Source of the DNA: Pseudohoeflea sp964511625
GTDB taxonomy: Bacteria; Pseudomonadota; Alphaproteobacteria; Rhizobiales; Rhizobiaceae
Direction of reading: 5' to 3'
Length of the DNA stretch: 64,000 nt
Assembly: GCA_964511625.1 (NCBI GenBank)
Contig: CAZEJG010000004.1
Span: 134,619-198,618, forward strand
In this document: in pieces, positions 16,720 through 25,618 of the stretch
How the letters are laid out: every line of letters begins with the position of its first letter
Position numbering within the stretch: the first letter of the stretch is position 1
The notes under the pieces: model-generated
Database searches by the model: none
What the model saw: the letters and a program-made list of their open reading frames with translations, nothing else
Told to the model about the DNA's origin: nothing
Program-made: the position numbers and the translations under genes

Positions 16720-18022
16720 GGCCGAGCTCCCCAAGGTTCTGGCCGCCACCGGCAGCCTGCTCGCGGCGCGAGCCGCCATTGCCATTAGCGTTGCCACCAC
16801 CAGCATTCTGCGCGAGTCCGTCGCGAAACTGGAACTGCTGCGAGGAGTTCTGCCCCTGCTGCTGGTTCATGTTTCCGCGGTCGGCCCCGCCCGTGTGCTG
16901 AACAGTGATCTGATCGACACCGAAACCATGCGCGCGCAACGCCTTGGCGATCGAACTCGAATCGTCGCTGAGCTGGCGGTAGGCGTCCGCGTTCTGAACC
17001 TTGAGTTCGACCTGCAGTTCGCCGCCGCTGAGCCGCATGGTGGCCGTCACCTGGCCGAGCGATTCCGGATTGAGCTGGATCCGCAGCGTCTGAAGTGTCT
17101 GTCCGGGTCCGCGCGCCATGAAGGCGGCATTTGCCCGCTCGGTGGCAGCGGTAGCTCTCGCCTCCGCATGCTCAGCGACCTGACCTGTCGTCATGCCGGA
17201 GGCTTCGCGGAACAGCGCCTTGGCGACGTTCTCTCCATTCTGGCTCATCGAGGGCGCTGCCACGGAGCGGCGGTCGAGAACCTCGACGCCCTCGATGGCG
17301 GCATCACCTTCTCCACGGCTGGAGGCCGAAACCGAACCCGCCGAAGCGTCGAGCGCCGCGAGGTCAGGCTTGCCGCGCGCCTGTTGCTCGCTCGCCGCTT
17401 GGTCGCCGGTGTCGGCGGAGGCCTTGCCCTGATCCTGAAGATTGCCCTCGACAGCGGCGCTGCGCGCTGCGCCCGCACCATTGGCCGCATGGGGCTGTTC
17501 GCCCTTCGTGGTCCGATCCGCCTGCGCGACGGCGGCTGTAGGCTGGGCTGCGACTGCGGCAGCGGCGAGTTCGGCGTCCGCCTCCCCTTCGCCCTCGGCG
17601 ACGGGCGCGACAGGCGTCTGCGCGACCACGGGCGCCTCCTCGAGAAGGATCGCGTCCTCCTCCTCCACCGGTTCGTCGTCTACGACAATTTCGTCTTCCG
17701 ATTTCGCGTCCGGATCGACCTCGTCATCGGTCTTGGCGAGACGCTGACCGAGGAGCTCCAGAATGTCGACCGGCTTTTCGGTACCGGTATCTTCTTCAGG
17801 AACCTCCTCCGCATCCGTGGGCTCGGCGACCGTTTCGTCGGACGCGGCGACCTTTGAATCGGACTGGCGATTGCCGGTTTCGGGCTTGCTTGACCGACCG
17901 GACAAGGCCGAGGCGAAACTTCCCTGCTGGTCAGCAGGAACGTCGCGACCGGCGGCACTCGCGGATGGGCCAGGCGCCTTGGTCGGTACCTGGCGGGAAA
18001 ACAGGGCATCAAGGGCATTCAC
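16661..18022 (-). CDS. motD: flagellar hook-length control protein (FliK/MotD)
   Basis: The 453-residue protein has a long low-complexity acidic N-terminal part rich in Ala, Glu, Asp and Gln, as expected of a molecular ruler. The FliK C-terminal switch domain follows at about residues 320-390, with LRIQLNPESLGQVTATMRLS, ELQVELKVQNADAY and HGFGVDQITV. The extreme C-terminus is Gln/Asn/Gly-rich. In rhizobia this gene is called motD or fliK and follows motC. It overlaps motC by 4 bp at its start and the transglycosylase by 59 bp at its end. Confidence 0.88.
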   Translation of the reverse strand: MNALDALFSRQVPTKAPGPSASAAGRDVPADQQGSFASALSGRSSKPETGNRQSDSKVAASDETVAEPTDAEEVPEEDTGTEKPVDILELLGQRLAKTDDEVDPDAKSEDEIVVDDEPVEEEDAILLEEAPVVAQTPVAPVAEGEGEADAELAAAAVAAQPTAAVAQADRTTKGEQPHAANGAGAARSAAVEGNLQDQGKASADTGDQAASEQQARGKPDLAALDASAGSVSASSRGEGDAAIEGVEVLDRRSVAAPSMSQNGENVAKALFREASGMTTGQVAEHAEARATAATERANAAFMARGPGQTLQTLRIQLNPESLGQVTATMRLSGGELQVELKVQNADAYRQLSDDSSSIAKALRAHGFGVDQITVQHTGGADRGNMNQQQGQNSSQQFQFRDGLAQNAGGGNANGNGGSRREQAAGGGQNLGELGHEAVSGTAGSSGRSDGVYL

Positions 18023-19800
18023 GGCTTTGCTACTCCATCATTTCCTGCCAGCAGACCGTCGATTTCCTCGATCAGCTTGTTCTGCCCATCGACGTAGTCC
18101 CGAAAGCCGTCATCAACTGCGCCGGCCGCATCGGCGGTTTCAGTGGATGCATCGCCCGGTGCCGGCGGCTCCGCGTTTACCTGTCCGGCCAAATTCTCGC
18201 CGGGCGCTGCGGGTGTCGCTGGCTCAGAGGGCATACCCTCGTCAGTCTGCCCATCCATAGTGGGGCTGAAGGCTTGCGTGAGGCTGTTGGGGTCCGGCTC
18301 GCGGATGATTTCATTGGCGATGAGCCGGGCTGCGTCCCTCAGAGCCGCATCGCGCGGCGAGAGCGGCAGCTGCTCGAGCTTGTCGAGAGACCGGTCCACC
18401 TCGACGACATCGTCCGAGGGGACACTGGCGAGCCCGGAATAAAGCCCGGCAAGCGCTGCCGGCGCTGGGTCGGAGGGGTCCGACAGTTCCTTGGCCTTCT
18501 CGGCGGCGAGAAGCGCAAGCTCGGTCCGTCCGGCGATTGCGGCCTTGCGGGAGATGCGGAGATAGACCTCCCGCTGGCGCTTGTCGTCCATGAAGGCGAG
18601 GATCTGCTGCAGCCTGTCCGTGCCCAGCTCGTCGATATTGTCGGTGCCGAGTGCGACGAGTTGGTCTGCATACTGGCCGGCATAGGGCGAGTTGATGAAG
18701 CGACGGGCATAGAGAACGGCGTAGTGGATCGCCTTGTCGATCCGCCCCTCTCTGGTCGCTACGAAGATGGAACGGCGCAGGGCCGATTCCTCGATGATCG
18801 TGCCCGGAGCGCCGAGACGGGCAAGATCGAACATCTCGAGCGCCCCGTCCTCGTTAAGCCCGGCTTTCACGTTGGCTGCAATCAGCGCAAGGTAAGGACC
18901 GACGCGGGTATCGGCATAGAGCTTGAGAATTTCGTCGAGCGAGGTCTGCGTCCGAACAGCGGTCCCGTCGAGGTAGGCCAGGAGAACAGTGGTGATTTCG
19001 TTGTCGAAGTTTCCGAACCTGTCCTTGGCGGCCAGCAGATCGAGAGTTTCCGGATTGCCGCCACTCATCGCATAGACGAGGGCAGCATCGACGTTTCTAG
19101 GGTTGTCGAAGACGGATTGGTCGGCCTTGCGCAAGCGTTCGTCGATGACACCGAGAAGATAGCGCTGCATCTCCATGGCGGAGTGATCGCCCTGGACGAC
19201 GGAATCCTGCACGAACTGAAGCGAGCGAACGAGCTGATATGGCTGAAGCCCTTTGGTTTCACCGTCGCCGCTTGCGGGTTTCGGAGATATCGCGCGGATG
19301 TAGTCGTCGATCGCCTCGGCGCGTTCTGCGGCTTCAGGATCCTGTTCCTCCGCATGGGCATCGTGGGCGTCTTCGCCGCCGTGACCGCTTTCCGCCGTAT
19401 CGCCGTGAGTGGGCTCCGCATGCGCATCGGCAGTACTTTCCTCGTGGCCGGTCGATGCAGGTTCCGGATGGGCGTCTGCCGCCTTCTTTTCCTCGCCATG
19501 CGTCCCGGCGGCATGAGGCTCCGGGTCATGACCCGTTTCCGCACCAGCCTCTTTGGTCGCATGGCCTTCGTCTGCATGGGTATCGGCGCCATGGCCATCG
19601 GCTGCGGCTGGAATGACTTCGGCGGAGCCGTGCCCGTCATCATGGGCAGCATCGCCCGAACGGCCCTGGGCCAGCACTTCGGCAACCAGATCATGCGCTT
19701 GGGACAGGCTCTCCGCATATACCGCAGAGGGCGCAGCAACGGCCAAGCCGGCCAGAAGGCCGGCTAAGGTGGACAGTCGCGATGCACCGGTCCCGAGCAC
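18019..19800 (-). CDS. motC: periplasmic motility protein MotC
   Basis: The protein has about 593 residues and a clear signal peptide (LAGLLAGLAVAAPSAVYA). Rhizobial MotC is a periplasmic partner of MotB that stabilises the stator in its active state. Conserved helical repeats occupy about residues 170-500 (for example PKPASGDGETKGLQPYQLVR and VYAMSGGNPETLDLL). Unusual is a stretch at residues 50-160 with some 15 histidines among Asp, Glu, Ala and Gly. I prefer the GTG at 19800, one base after the motB stop and after a run of six G; an ATG at 19833 inside motB would add 11 residues before the signal peptide. Confidence 0.9.
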   Translation of the reverse strand: MLGTGASRLSTLAGLLAGLAVAAPSAVYAESLSQAHDLVAEVLAQGRSGDAAHDDGHGSAEVIPAAADGHGADTHADEGHATKEAGAETGHDPEPHAAGTHGEEKKAADAHPEPASTGHEESTADAHAEPTHGDTAESGHGGEDAHDAHAEEQDPEAAERAEAIDDYIRAISPKPASGDGETKGLQPYQLVRSLQFVQDSVVQGDHSAMEMQRYLLGVIDERLRKADQSVFDNPRNVDAALVYAMSGGNPETLDLLAAKDRFGNFDNEITTVLLAYLDGTAVRTQTSLDEILKLYADTRVGPYLALIAANVKAGLNEDGALEMFDLARLGAPGTIIEESALRRSIFVATREGRIDKAIHYAVLYARRFINSPYAGQYADQLVALGTDNIDELGTDRLQQILAFMDDKRQREVYLRISRKAAIAGRTELALLAAEKAKELSDPSDPAPAALAGLYSGLASVPSDDVVEVDRSLDKLEQLPLSPRDAALRDAARLIANEIIREPDPNSLTQAFSPTMDGQTDEGMPSEPATPAAPGENLAGQVNAEPPAPGDASTETADAAGAVDDGFRDYVDGQNKLIEEIDGLLAGNDGVAKP

Positions 19801-19801
19801 C

Positions 19802-21031
19802 TTACCCCCCGTCGACCTGGAGCAGAATTTCAATGCGCCGGTTGGACTCCGAATACGGGTTGTCCGGATCTTTCAGCTTGCGGTCGGCGAAGCCCGAGAG
19901 TTCCACGATACGCTCCTCGGGAATACCGCCGCGCACGAGCATGAAATAGGCCGAATGAGCGCGTTCCATCGACAAGCGCCAGTTGTCATCAGTTCCGTCG
20001 GTGAAGGGACGGGCGTCGGTGTAACCGCGGATGTCGATATTGCCCGTCCGCTTGGCCAGAATCTCGCCGATCTTCTCGAGCGCGAGCACCAGACTGCGTT
20101 CGGGAACGGCGGACCCGACCTGGAACATGCCGGTATCGAGCTGATCGGTGAGCGAAACGAGGAGCCCCCCTTCGGACGGAACGACGGTCAGGCCGTCGGC
20201 GAGCCGACCGGCCGCAATGCCCGAGAGAGCTTTCTCGATTTCCTCCTTGAGGGCGCCGGCCTCGCGCAGAGCCTCTGGGCTCGCCTGCGCGGCGTCTCCC
20301 TTGTTGCCGGCCTCGGCCTGAGCCATGGCGGCCTGTTCGCGTTTTGCCTGCTCGGCCTCGGCCTTCTCCTTGGCCAGACGCTCTTCCTCGGCCTTCTTGT
20401 CGGCTTCCATCTGCTCCCTGAGCGCAATCTCACTCTCGGCGATAGCCTCCTTTTCGGCTTCCACCTGCTTGGACCAGAAGTCGGGATCGAAGGGATCGCG
20501 ATAGGCCTCGCCGCCGGTCGCCCCGGTCGCGGGGCCCGAATTGGCGGCGCCGCCGTCACCAGCCTCGGAGATATTGGTGTTGCTTCCCGTTTCCTGGACG
20601 ATTTCTGCCAGGACGGCGTAGGGATCCTTGAAGTAGTCGGCCTCGGAATAATCCGTCTTCTCGCCGGCGGTGGCGCTCTCCTGCTTGCCCTGCTCGGCGG
20701 CGTCGCCGGCACTTCCCGATTCGCCGGGTGTCGCCGATTTCGGCGAATCGGATTCACCGCTCGAGGTGTTTCCCTGCTCCTTCAGCCCCTTTTCGGTGGG
20801 GTTGTTGTCGGTCAGCTTGATCGGATTGAAGTAACTCGCAACTGCAGCCTTGGTCTCCTCGTTGGCCGCATTGATCAGCCACATCACCAGAAAGAACGCC
20901 ATCATGGCCGTCATGAAGTCGGCGTAGGCAATCTTCCAGGCGCCGCCGTGGGCTTCATGCTCGCCGTCATGACGTCGACGGACGATGATGATCTCGTTCT
21001 TGGTCTGGTGAACGGAGGAATCTTCACTCAC
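19802..21031 (-). CDS. motB: flagellar stator protein MotB
   Basis: This 409-residue stator subunit anchors the motor to peptidoglycan. The single membrane helix AYADFMTAMMAFFLVMWLIN starts near residue 36 and carries the essential proton-accepting Asp. A long Glu/Ala/Lys-rich linker (100-260) precedes the OmpA-like peptidoglycan-binding domain, seen in NIDIRGYTDARPF, WRLSMERAHSAY and YSESNRRIEILL. motA is not adjacent but lies at 35544, as usual in rhizobia. The gene overlaps the FliH-like gene by 4 bp. Confidence 0.95.
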   Translation of the reverse strand: MSEDSSVHQTKNEIIIVRRRHDGEHEAHGGAWKIAYADFMTAMMAFFLVMWLINAANEETKAAVASYFNPIKLTDNNPTEKGLKEQGNTSSGESDSPKSATPGESGSAGDAAEQGKQESATAGEKTDYSEADYFKDPYAVLAEIVQETGSNTNISEAGDGGAANSGPATGATGGEAYRDPFDPDFWSKQVEAEKEAIAESEIALREQMEADKKAEEERLAKEKAEAEQAKREQAAMAQAEAGNKGDAAQASPEALREAGALKEEIEKALSGIAAGRLADGLTVVPSEGGLLVSLTDQLDTGMFQVGSAVPERSLVLALEKIGEILAKRTGNIDIRGYTDARPFTDGTDDNWRLSMERAHSAYFMLVRGGIPEERIVELSGFADRKLKDPDNPYSESNRRIEILLQVDGG

Positions 21032-21645
21032 GTTCGTTCCTCCGAGAAAACCTTGGCGAGATCGGCGAAACGGCTCCGGAGCCGTGTTTCGTCGATAGAC
21101 ACCTCGACATCACCTGTTTCTGCCTCGACATAGGAGGCGCCATCGGCCTTGTCGCCGAGGATCGAGCGGATGACATCGAGCCAGATGGCCGGCCCCGAAA
21201 CGACGATCCTGCCCGCGGTCTCTAGGTCGAGCGCGGAGCGGATCTCTGCGGCAAGCGATGCGACCATCGTCTTGCGCAGTTCCGTCTCGATCAGTGGTGC
21301 GAGCATGTCGGACAATTCGGCAGATAGACACTCGGCGAGGTCTTCCGCCCTTGCTGAGATCGCGGCCGGCACGGCTTCGGCGACATTGCGGACGAGTTCC
21401 GCCTCGCGCGCCGCCATGGCGCGGGCGTGTTCGGCTTCGAGATCGGCGATCTCACGACCATGCTGAACGGCAAGTTCCTGCTCGGCCTCCCTGCGGCCTT
21501 CGGCCCTGGCTTCCTCGCGGATGGCCTCGATGAGAGCGGGATCAGGCTCGACCGGCTGCGGAATGTGCGGAATCGCCTTTGGCGCGGGGCGTGCCCGGGC
21601 CGGCAGATCGAATTCCGGAAGCAATTGCGCGAGCGCGAGTGACAT
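21028..21645 (-). CDS. FliH-like export apparatus regulator (putative)
   Basis: A 205-residue soluble protein with FliH architecture. It has a proline-rich N-terminus, a Glu/Ala/Arg coiled coil (EEARAEGRREAEQELAVQHG from about residue 47), and a compact C-terminal domain ending DVEVSIDETRLRSRFADLAKV. FliH binds and restrains the FliI ATPase and links it to the C-ring. A GGAG sits about 7 bp before the ATG. Position directly before motB, not next to fliI, is odd for enterobacteria but common in rhizobia. No invariant motif confirms it, so another coiled-coil flagellar protein remains possible. Confidence 0.6.
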   Translation of the reverse strand: MSLALAQLLPEFDLPARARPAPKAIPHIPQPVEPDPALIEAIREEARAEGRREAEQELAVQHGREIADLEAEHARAMAAREAELVRNVAEAVPAAISARAEDLAECLSAELSDMLAPLIETELRKTMVASLAAEIRSALDLETAGRIVVSGPAIWLDVIRSILGDKADGASYVEAETGDVEVSIDETRLRSRFADLAKVFSEERT

Positions 21646-21786
21646 GAACTTCTCCGTTGCGGCGGGCGTTGAGACCAGGCCGCAGGCTTCTCATCCCGCC
21701 CGCCAAGTCTTGATTTCGCGTAAACGCGCAATGGTGCCCTCAACCGGGATAAAGCTAGGCAGTCAAACTTGTGCGAACATGAACGA

Positions 21787-21820
21787 AAAGGACCGCACCA
21801 AGGGCAATTTGGTGCGGTCC
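21787..21820 (-). terminator. rho-independent terminator of flaC
   Basis: A perfect 11-bp stem (GGACCGCACCA paired with TGGTGCGGTCC, 9-nt loop) lies 82 bp after the flaC stop, read on the minus strand, and is followed by a short TTTT run. It would end the flaC message before the FliH-like/motB operon. Confidence 0.75.
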
Positions 21821-21901
21821 GGCTATCCGCCATGACCGATGACCGGCGGCACGGCAGAGTCTGTGGTCTCTCAGCCTCCTCTGTCGGAGGCTCAGCCTTC
21901 C

Positions 21902-22879
21902 TTAGTTCTGGAAGAGCGAGAGGATGTTCTGGGAATTGGTGTTGGCGATCGAGAGCGACTGGATGCCCAGCTGCTGCTGCGTCTGAAGCGCCTTCAACCG
22001 TGTGGATTCCTCGTTCATGTCGGCGTCGACAAGGCGGCCGATACCGCTATCGATGGAATCCATCAGATTGGCAACGAAATCCTCCTGCATGGAGACACGC
22101 TTCTGGATGGCGCCGAGATTGGAGGCCGCATCGGTGATCTGGCTGAGGATGGAGTCGACCACACGGACCATGTCGGTGACCTGAGCATCGGTGGTCGAGG
22201 CAGAGAGCGTAATGGCCGTGCCCGACGAAGGCGTGCCCGTGGTCGAGCCGGTATCGATCAGGAAGTAGTTGCGGGCCGTCGTGGTGGTCGCATCCGGATC
22301 GAGCGCGTTGGCGTCTATATCCTTCGTCAGCATGCCGAGGCTTTCGTTGCCGGCGCCGATCAGGGTAAGGGACGAGACGTTGATGTCGAGCGTGGTGATG
22401 GTGATCAGGCCGTTGACGTCGCGGTTGAAGCCGCCGACGATCGACTTGGTGCCGGCCGCGGCCGTCCCGTCGTTGTTCAGCCAGTTCTCACCGGAGAAGG
22501 AGGCGGACACGGCAATCGATTCGAGCTGGTTCTTCAGCTCGGTGATTTCCTTGTTGATCTTGGTCTTGTCGACACCCGGCTCACGGGCGGCGACCAGCTT
22601 GTTCTTGATCTCGGTCACGACCTCGAGCGAGCTGTTCATCGCGGTGTAGGCGACGTCGACTTTAGCGGCACCGAGGCCGAGCGCGTCCTTGACCGTCGAA
22701 AGCGCCTTGTTGTCGGAGCGCATGGTGGTCGCGATCGACCAATAGGCGGCGTTGTCGGCTGCGGTTTCCACCCGGTAACCCGAGGAAACACGTGCCTGAA
22801 CCGTTTCCATGTCGTTGTTGATGGAACGAAGTGTCTGTAGCGCGGCCATCGCCGCGGTGTTGGTCATGATACTGGCCAT
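21902..22879 (-). CDS. flaC: flagellin (third copy, FlaC-like)
   Basis: The 325-residue flagellin is made of the D0/D1 helices only, with a reduced D2, as in rhizobial complex filaments. N-terminal landmarks are NTAAMAALQTLRSINNDMET and VSSGYRVETAADNAAYWSIA; the C-terminus ends ALQTQQQLGIQSLSIANTNS plus ILSLFQ. It is about 80-90 percent identical by eye to the other two flagellins but has VQARVSSG where they have TQSRISSG, and alone ends with an Asn. The start is the ATG matching the MASIMTNT context; its leader and terminator show it is monocistronic. Confidence 0.93.
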   Translation of the reverse strand: MASIMTNTAAMAALQTLRSINNDMETVQARVSSGYRVETAADNAAYWSIATTMRSDNKALSTVKDALGLGAAKVDVAYTAMNSSLEVVTEIKNKLVAAREPGVDKTKINKEITELKNQLESIAVSASFSGENWLNNDGTAAAGTKSIVGGFNRDVNGLITITTLDINVSSLTLIGAGNESLGMLTKDIDANALDPDATTTTARNYFLIDTGSTTGTPSSGTAITLSASTTDAQVTDMVRVVDSILSQITDAASNLGAIQKRVSMQEDFVANLMDSIDSGIGRLVDADMNEESTRLKALQTQQQLGIQSLSIANTNSQNILSLFQN

Positions 22880-23044
22880 TAGGGAACCCCAAATTTTGCC
22901 CAAGGGGAAGAATACCGGCAGTCCCGGTGACGACGAATGAGCTTCATGCAGGCGGTCGAATCGTGACCGCTCCCGTCGTGGTTACCCAGTTCTAAAGACT
23001 TATGGTTAATCGCGGGTTAATGCAAATGCGAAGGTGCCGGAAAA

Positions 23045-23078
23045 CGAAAAAAGGGCCGCGCCAATGGCGCGACCCCTT
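23045..23078 (-). terminator. rho-independent terminator of flaB
   Basis: Read on the minus strand, an imperfect GC-rich stem of about 12 bp (AAGGGGTCGCGCC against GGCGCGGCCCTT with a 4-nt loop) is followed by six T residues. It starts 37 bp after the flaB stop. Confidence 0.8.
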
Positions 23079-23115
23079 GTGTGAACTGCGCTCCGCCGGG
23101 CGGAGCGTGACGCTG

Positions 23116-24090
23116 TTAACGGAACAGCGACAGGATGTTCTGCGAGTTCGAGTTGGCGATCGAGAGCGACTGGATGCCCAGCTGCTGCTGCGTCTGCAGT
23201 GCCTTCAACCGGGTCGATTCCTCGTTCATGTCGGCGTCGACAAGCCGGCCGATACCACTGTCGATCGAATCCATCAGGTTGGAGACGAAGTCTTCCTGCA
23301 TGGAAATGCGCTTGTTGACCGCACCGAGGTTGGAAGCGGCGTCCGTCATCTGGCTGAGCATCGAATCGACGACGCGGACCATGTCGGTGACCTGCTGGTT
23401 GGTGGTGCTCGAGGTCAGCGAGATGGCCGTACCGGAAGCCTGGGTACCGGTCGTCGAACCGGTGTCGATCAGGTAGTAGTTACGAGCCGTGGTCGACGTG
23501 GTGTCAGGATCGAGCGCGTTGGCGTCGATGTCCTTGGTCAGGATGCCGAGACTTTCGTTCGCCGAACCGATCAGGGTCAGCGAGGTGACGTTGATGTCGA
23601 GCGTGGTGATGGTCACAAGGCCGTTGGTGTCGCGGTTGAAGCCGCCGACGATCGACTTGGTGCCGGCTGCGGCGGTACCTTCGTTGTTCAACCAGTTTTC
23701 ACCGGAAAACGAAGCCGAGTCGGAGATCGACTGCAGCTGGCTCTTCAGCTCGGTGATTTCCTTGTTGATCTTGGTCTTGTCGACGCCCGGTTCACGGGCT
23801 GCGAGCAGCTTGTTCTTGATCTCGGAAATGACTTCGATCGACGATTCCATACCGGTGTAGGCAGTGTCGACCTTGGCGGCGCCGAGGCCGAGAGCGTCCT
23901 TGACCGTGGACAGCGCCTCTGAGTCGGACCGCATGGTGGTGGCGATCGACCAGTAGGCGGCGTTGTCGGCAGCGGTTTCCACGCGGTATCCGGAGGAGAT
24001 CCGCGACTGGGTCATTTCCATGTCGGAGTTGATCGAACGCATGGTCTGCAAAGCAGCCATTGCGGCAGTGTTTGTCATAATGCTGGTCAT
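23116..24090 (-). CDS. flaB: flagellin (second copy, FlaB-like)
   Basis: A 324-residue flagellin with the same reduced architecture as its neighbours: MTNTAAMAALQTMRSINSDM at the start, IVGGFNRDTNGLVTITTLDI in the middle, SLSIANSNSQNILSLFR at the end. It is very close to flaA in the central region. The ATG at 24090 is chosen because it gives the MTSIMTN start shared with flaA; an in-frame TTG five codons earlier lies inside the conserved leader hairpin. It has its own leader element and its own terminator. Confidence 0.94.
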   Translation of the reverse strand: MTSIMTNTAAMAALQTMRSINSDMEMTQSRISSGYRVETAADNAAYWSIATTMRSDSEALSTVKDALGLGAAKVDTAYTGMESSIEVISEIKNKLLAAREPGVDKTKINKEITELKSQLQSISDSASFSGENWLNNEGTAAAGTKSIVGGFNRDTNGLVTITTLDINVTSLTLIGSANESLGILTKDIDANALDPDTTSTTARNYYLIDTGSTTGTQASGTAISLTSSTTNQQVTDMVRVVDSMLSQMTDAASNLGAVNKRISMQEDFVSNLMDSIDSGIGRLVDADMNEESTRLKALQTQQQLGIQSLSIANSNSQNILSLFR

Positions 24091-24096
24091 AACAGC

Positions 24097-24129
24097 GTCC
24101 CTCAAAACAATTTACTGGGGACATGCCGG
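24097..24129 (-). promoter_or_regulatory. flaB leader inverted repeat (shared with flaA)
   Basis: Seven bases before the flaB ATG the leader carries GTCCC and GGGAC arms separated by 16 nt. The upstream arm follows TCCGGCAT, closely matching TCCGGTAT in the flaA leader. The paired arms would place the start codon just after a hairpin, a sensible site for translational control such as that by FlbT. Confidence 0.4.
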
Positions 24130-24290
24130 ATTTTCTACCGGCAACGGCGCTATGACCTCATGTCAACTACGAATTACATTCGTTGCACGTAGCACGCCAT
24201 TCAATGAGGGCATTAATGGTCTATTATCGTTACCGAACATTTAAGTATGCCCAGATATTTTTCGGGAGAGACGCGAAATTTTTCACATAG

Positions 24291-24325
24291 AAAAACCCCG
24301 CCGGCGCTTTCGCGCCGGCGGGGCT
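24291..24325 (-). terminator. rho-independent terminator of flaA
   Basis: A perfect 12-bp GC stem (CCCCGCCGGCGC with GCGCCGGCGGGG, 4-nt loop) read on the minus strand is followed by five T residues. It begins about 28 bp after the flaA stop and is the strongest of the three flagellin terminators. Confidence 0.9.
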
Positions 24326-24351
24326 CGTCAGTTTCCTGTGCGGTTCGCGTC

Positions 24352-25326
24352 TTAACGGAACAGCGACAGGATGTTCTGCGAGTTGGAGTTGGCGATCGAC
24401 AGCGCCTGGATACCGAGCTGCTGCTGAACCTGCAGAGCCTTCAGGCGGGTCGATTCCTCGTTCATGTCCGCATCGACGAGACGACCGATACCCTTGTCGA
24501 TCGAGTTCATCAGATTGGAGACGAAGTCTTCCTGCATCGAGATGCGCTTGTTGACGGCACCGAGGTTCGAGGCGGCGTCGGTCATCGAGCTGAGCATCGA
24601 GTCAACCGCACGGACCATGTCGGTGACCTGCTGGTCGGTGGTGGTCGAGGTCAGCGAGATTGCCGTACCCGAAGCCTGCGTACCGGTCGTCGAACCGGTG
24701 TCGATCAGGTAGTAGTTACGAGCCGTGGTGGTGGTCGCATCCGGATCGAGGGCGTTAGCGTCGATGTCCTTGGTCAGGATACCGAGGCTTTCGTTGTCCG
24801 CACCGATCAGGGTCAGCGAGGTCACGTTGACGTCGAGCGTGGTGATCGAAACCTGGCCATTGGAGTCACGGTTGAAACCACCGACGATCGACTTGGTGCC
24901 GGCAGCAGCAGTGGTGTCGTTCTGCAGCCAGTTTTCACCGGAGAAAGAGGCCGATTCAGCGATCGAGGAGAGCTGGTTCTTCAGCTCGGTGATTTCCTTG
25001 TTGATCTTGGTCTTGTCGACGCCCGGCTCCTTGGCAGCCAGAAGCTTGTTCTTGATCTCGGAAACCACTTCGATCGAAGCGTTCATACCGGTGTAGGCGG
25101 TATCGACCTTTGCGGCGCCGAGGCCGAGTGCGTCCTTGACGGTCGACAGGGCCTGGTTGTCCGAACGCATGGTGGTTGCGATCGACCAGTAAGCCGAGTT
25201 GTCTGCGGCGGAGTTGACGCGATAGCCGGATGAAATCCGCGACTGGGTCGATTCCATGTCGGAGTTGATCGACCGCAGGGTCGCCAGGGCGGACATCGCG
25301 GAGTTGTTGGTCATGATGCTTGTCAT
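24352..25326 (-). CDS. flaA: flagellin (first copy, FlaA-like)
   Basis: The 324-residue principal flagellin candidate. N-terminus MTSIMTNNSAMSALATLRSI; helix TQSRISSGYRVNSAADNSAY; central IVGGFNRDSNGQVSITTLDV; C-terminus LGIQALSIANSNSQ then NILSLFR. It is the first of three tandem flagellin genes in the transcription direction and is preceded by about 290 bp of noncoding sequence with room for a promoter. The three copies differ mainly at scattered surface positions, consistent with a heterogeneous complex filament. Confidence 0.95.
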   Translation of the reverse strand: MTSIMTNNSAMSALATLRSINSDMESTQSRISSGYRVNSAADNSAYWSIATTMRSDNQALSTVKDALGLGAAKVDTAYTGMNASIEVVSEIKNKLLAAKEPGVDKTKINKEITELKNQLSSIAESASFSGENWLQNDTTAAAGTKSIVGGFNRDSNGQVSITTLDVNVTSLTLIGADNESLGILTKDIDANALDPDATTTTARNYYLIDTGSTTGTQASGTAISLTSTTTDQQVTDMVRAVDSMLSSMTDAASNLGAVNKRISMQEDFVSNLMNSIDKGIGRLVDADMNEESTRLKALQVQQQLGIQALSIANSNSQNILSLFR

Positions 25327-25332
25327 TGGGAT

Positions 25333-25370
25333 TGTCCCTTAAAACGCTATACTGAGAGGGACATACCGGA
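25333..25370 (-). promoter_or_regulatory. flaA leader inverted repeat
   Basis: Immediately before the flaA start the leader holds a 7-bp inverted repeat, TGTCCCT and AGGGACA, enclosing 17 nt, with the distal arm preceded by TCCGGTA. The near-identical block occurs before flaB, and a weaker CCCC/GGGG version preceded by CCGGTATT occurs before flaC. It is a candidate RNA element for FlbT/FlaF control. Confidence 0.45.
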
Positions 25371-25618
25371 CTTCGTTAAATACCGGTGATGACGGTTGGC
25401 ATCATGCCAGTGGCCTCGATTGCTTCACGAAGAGCCGCGTCCGTCATGTTCGACATGGAAACTCCCACCCCGCGCTTGCCAATGTCTTAATTTTTGGCGT
25501 CAGAAACCCTGTAATTTCAATAGGGTAAACAAGTCCTTACGTTGCCCGGCGCCCTGTTTCAGACTGAACCGCGACCCTTCTGAAGGCCTGTAAATGAAGG
25601 GATTTCGGCGTCGGACGC
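25371..25618. other. noncoding region upstream of flaA
   Basis: Between the flaA leader and the fliP stop I find no convincing gene. The stretch has an AT-rich patch at about 25490-25545 where a flaA promoter could lie, including an imperfect CCCTAT/ACAGGG inverted repeat (minus strand). No clear sigma-factor consensus could be picked by eye. Confidence 0.4.

Noticed and set aside
17854..19767. 637-codon open frame on the plus strand opposite motC
   Set aside because: Antisense shadow of motC; no motif, no ribosome-binding site, and motC is clearly conserved.
23002..23922. Plus-strand frames opposite the three flagellins
   Set aside because: They look like one repeated protein family, but only because the flagellin genes are repeats of one another.
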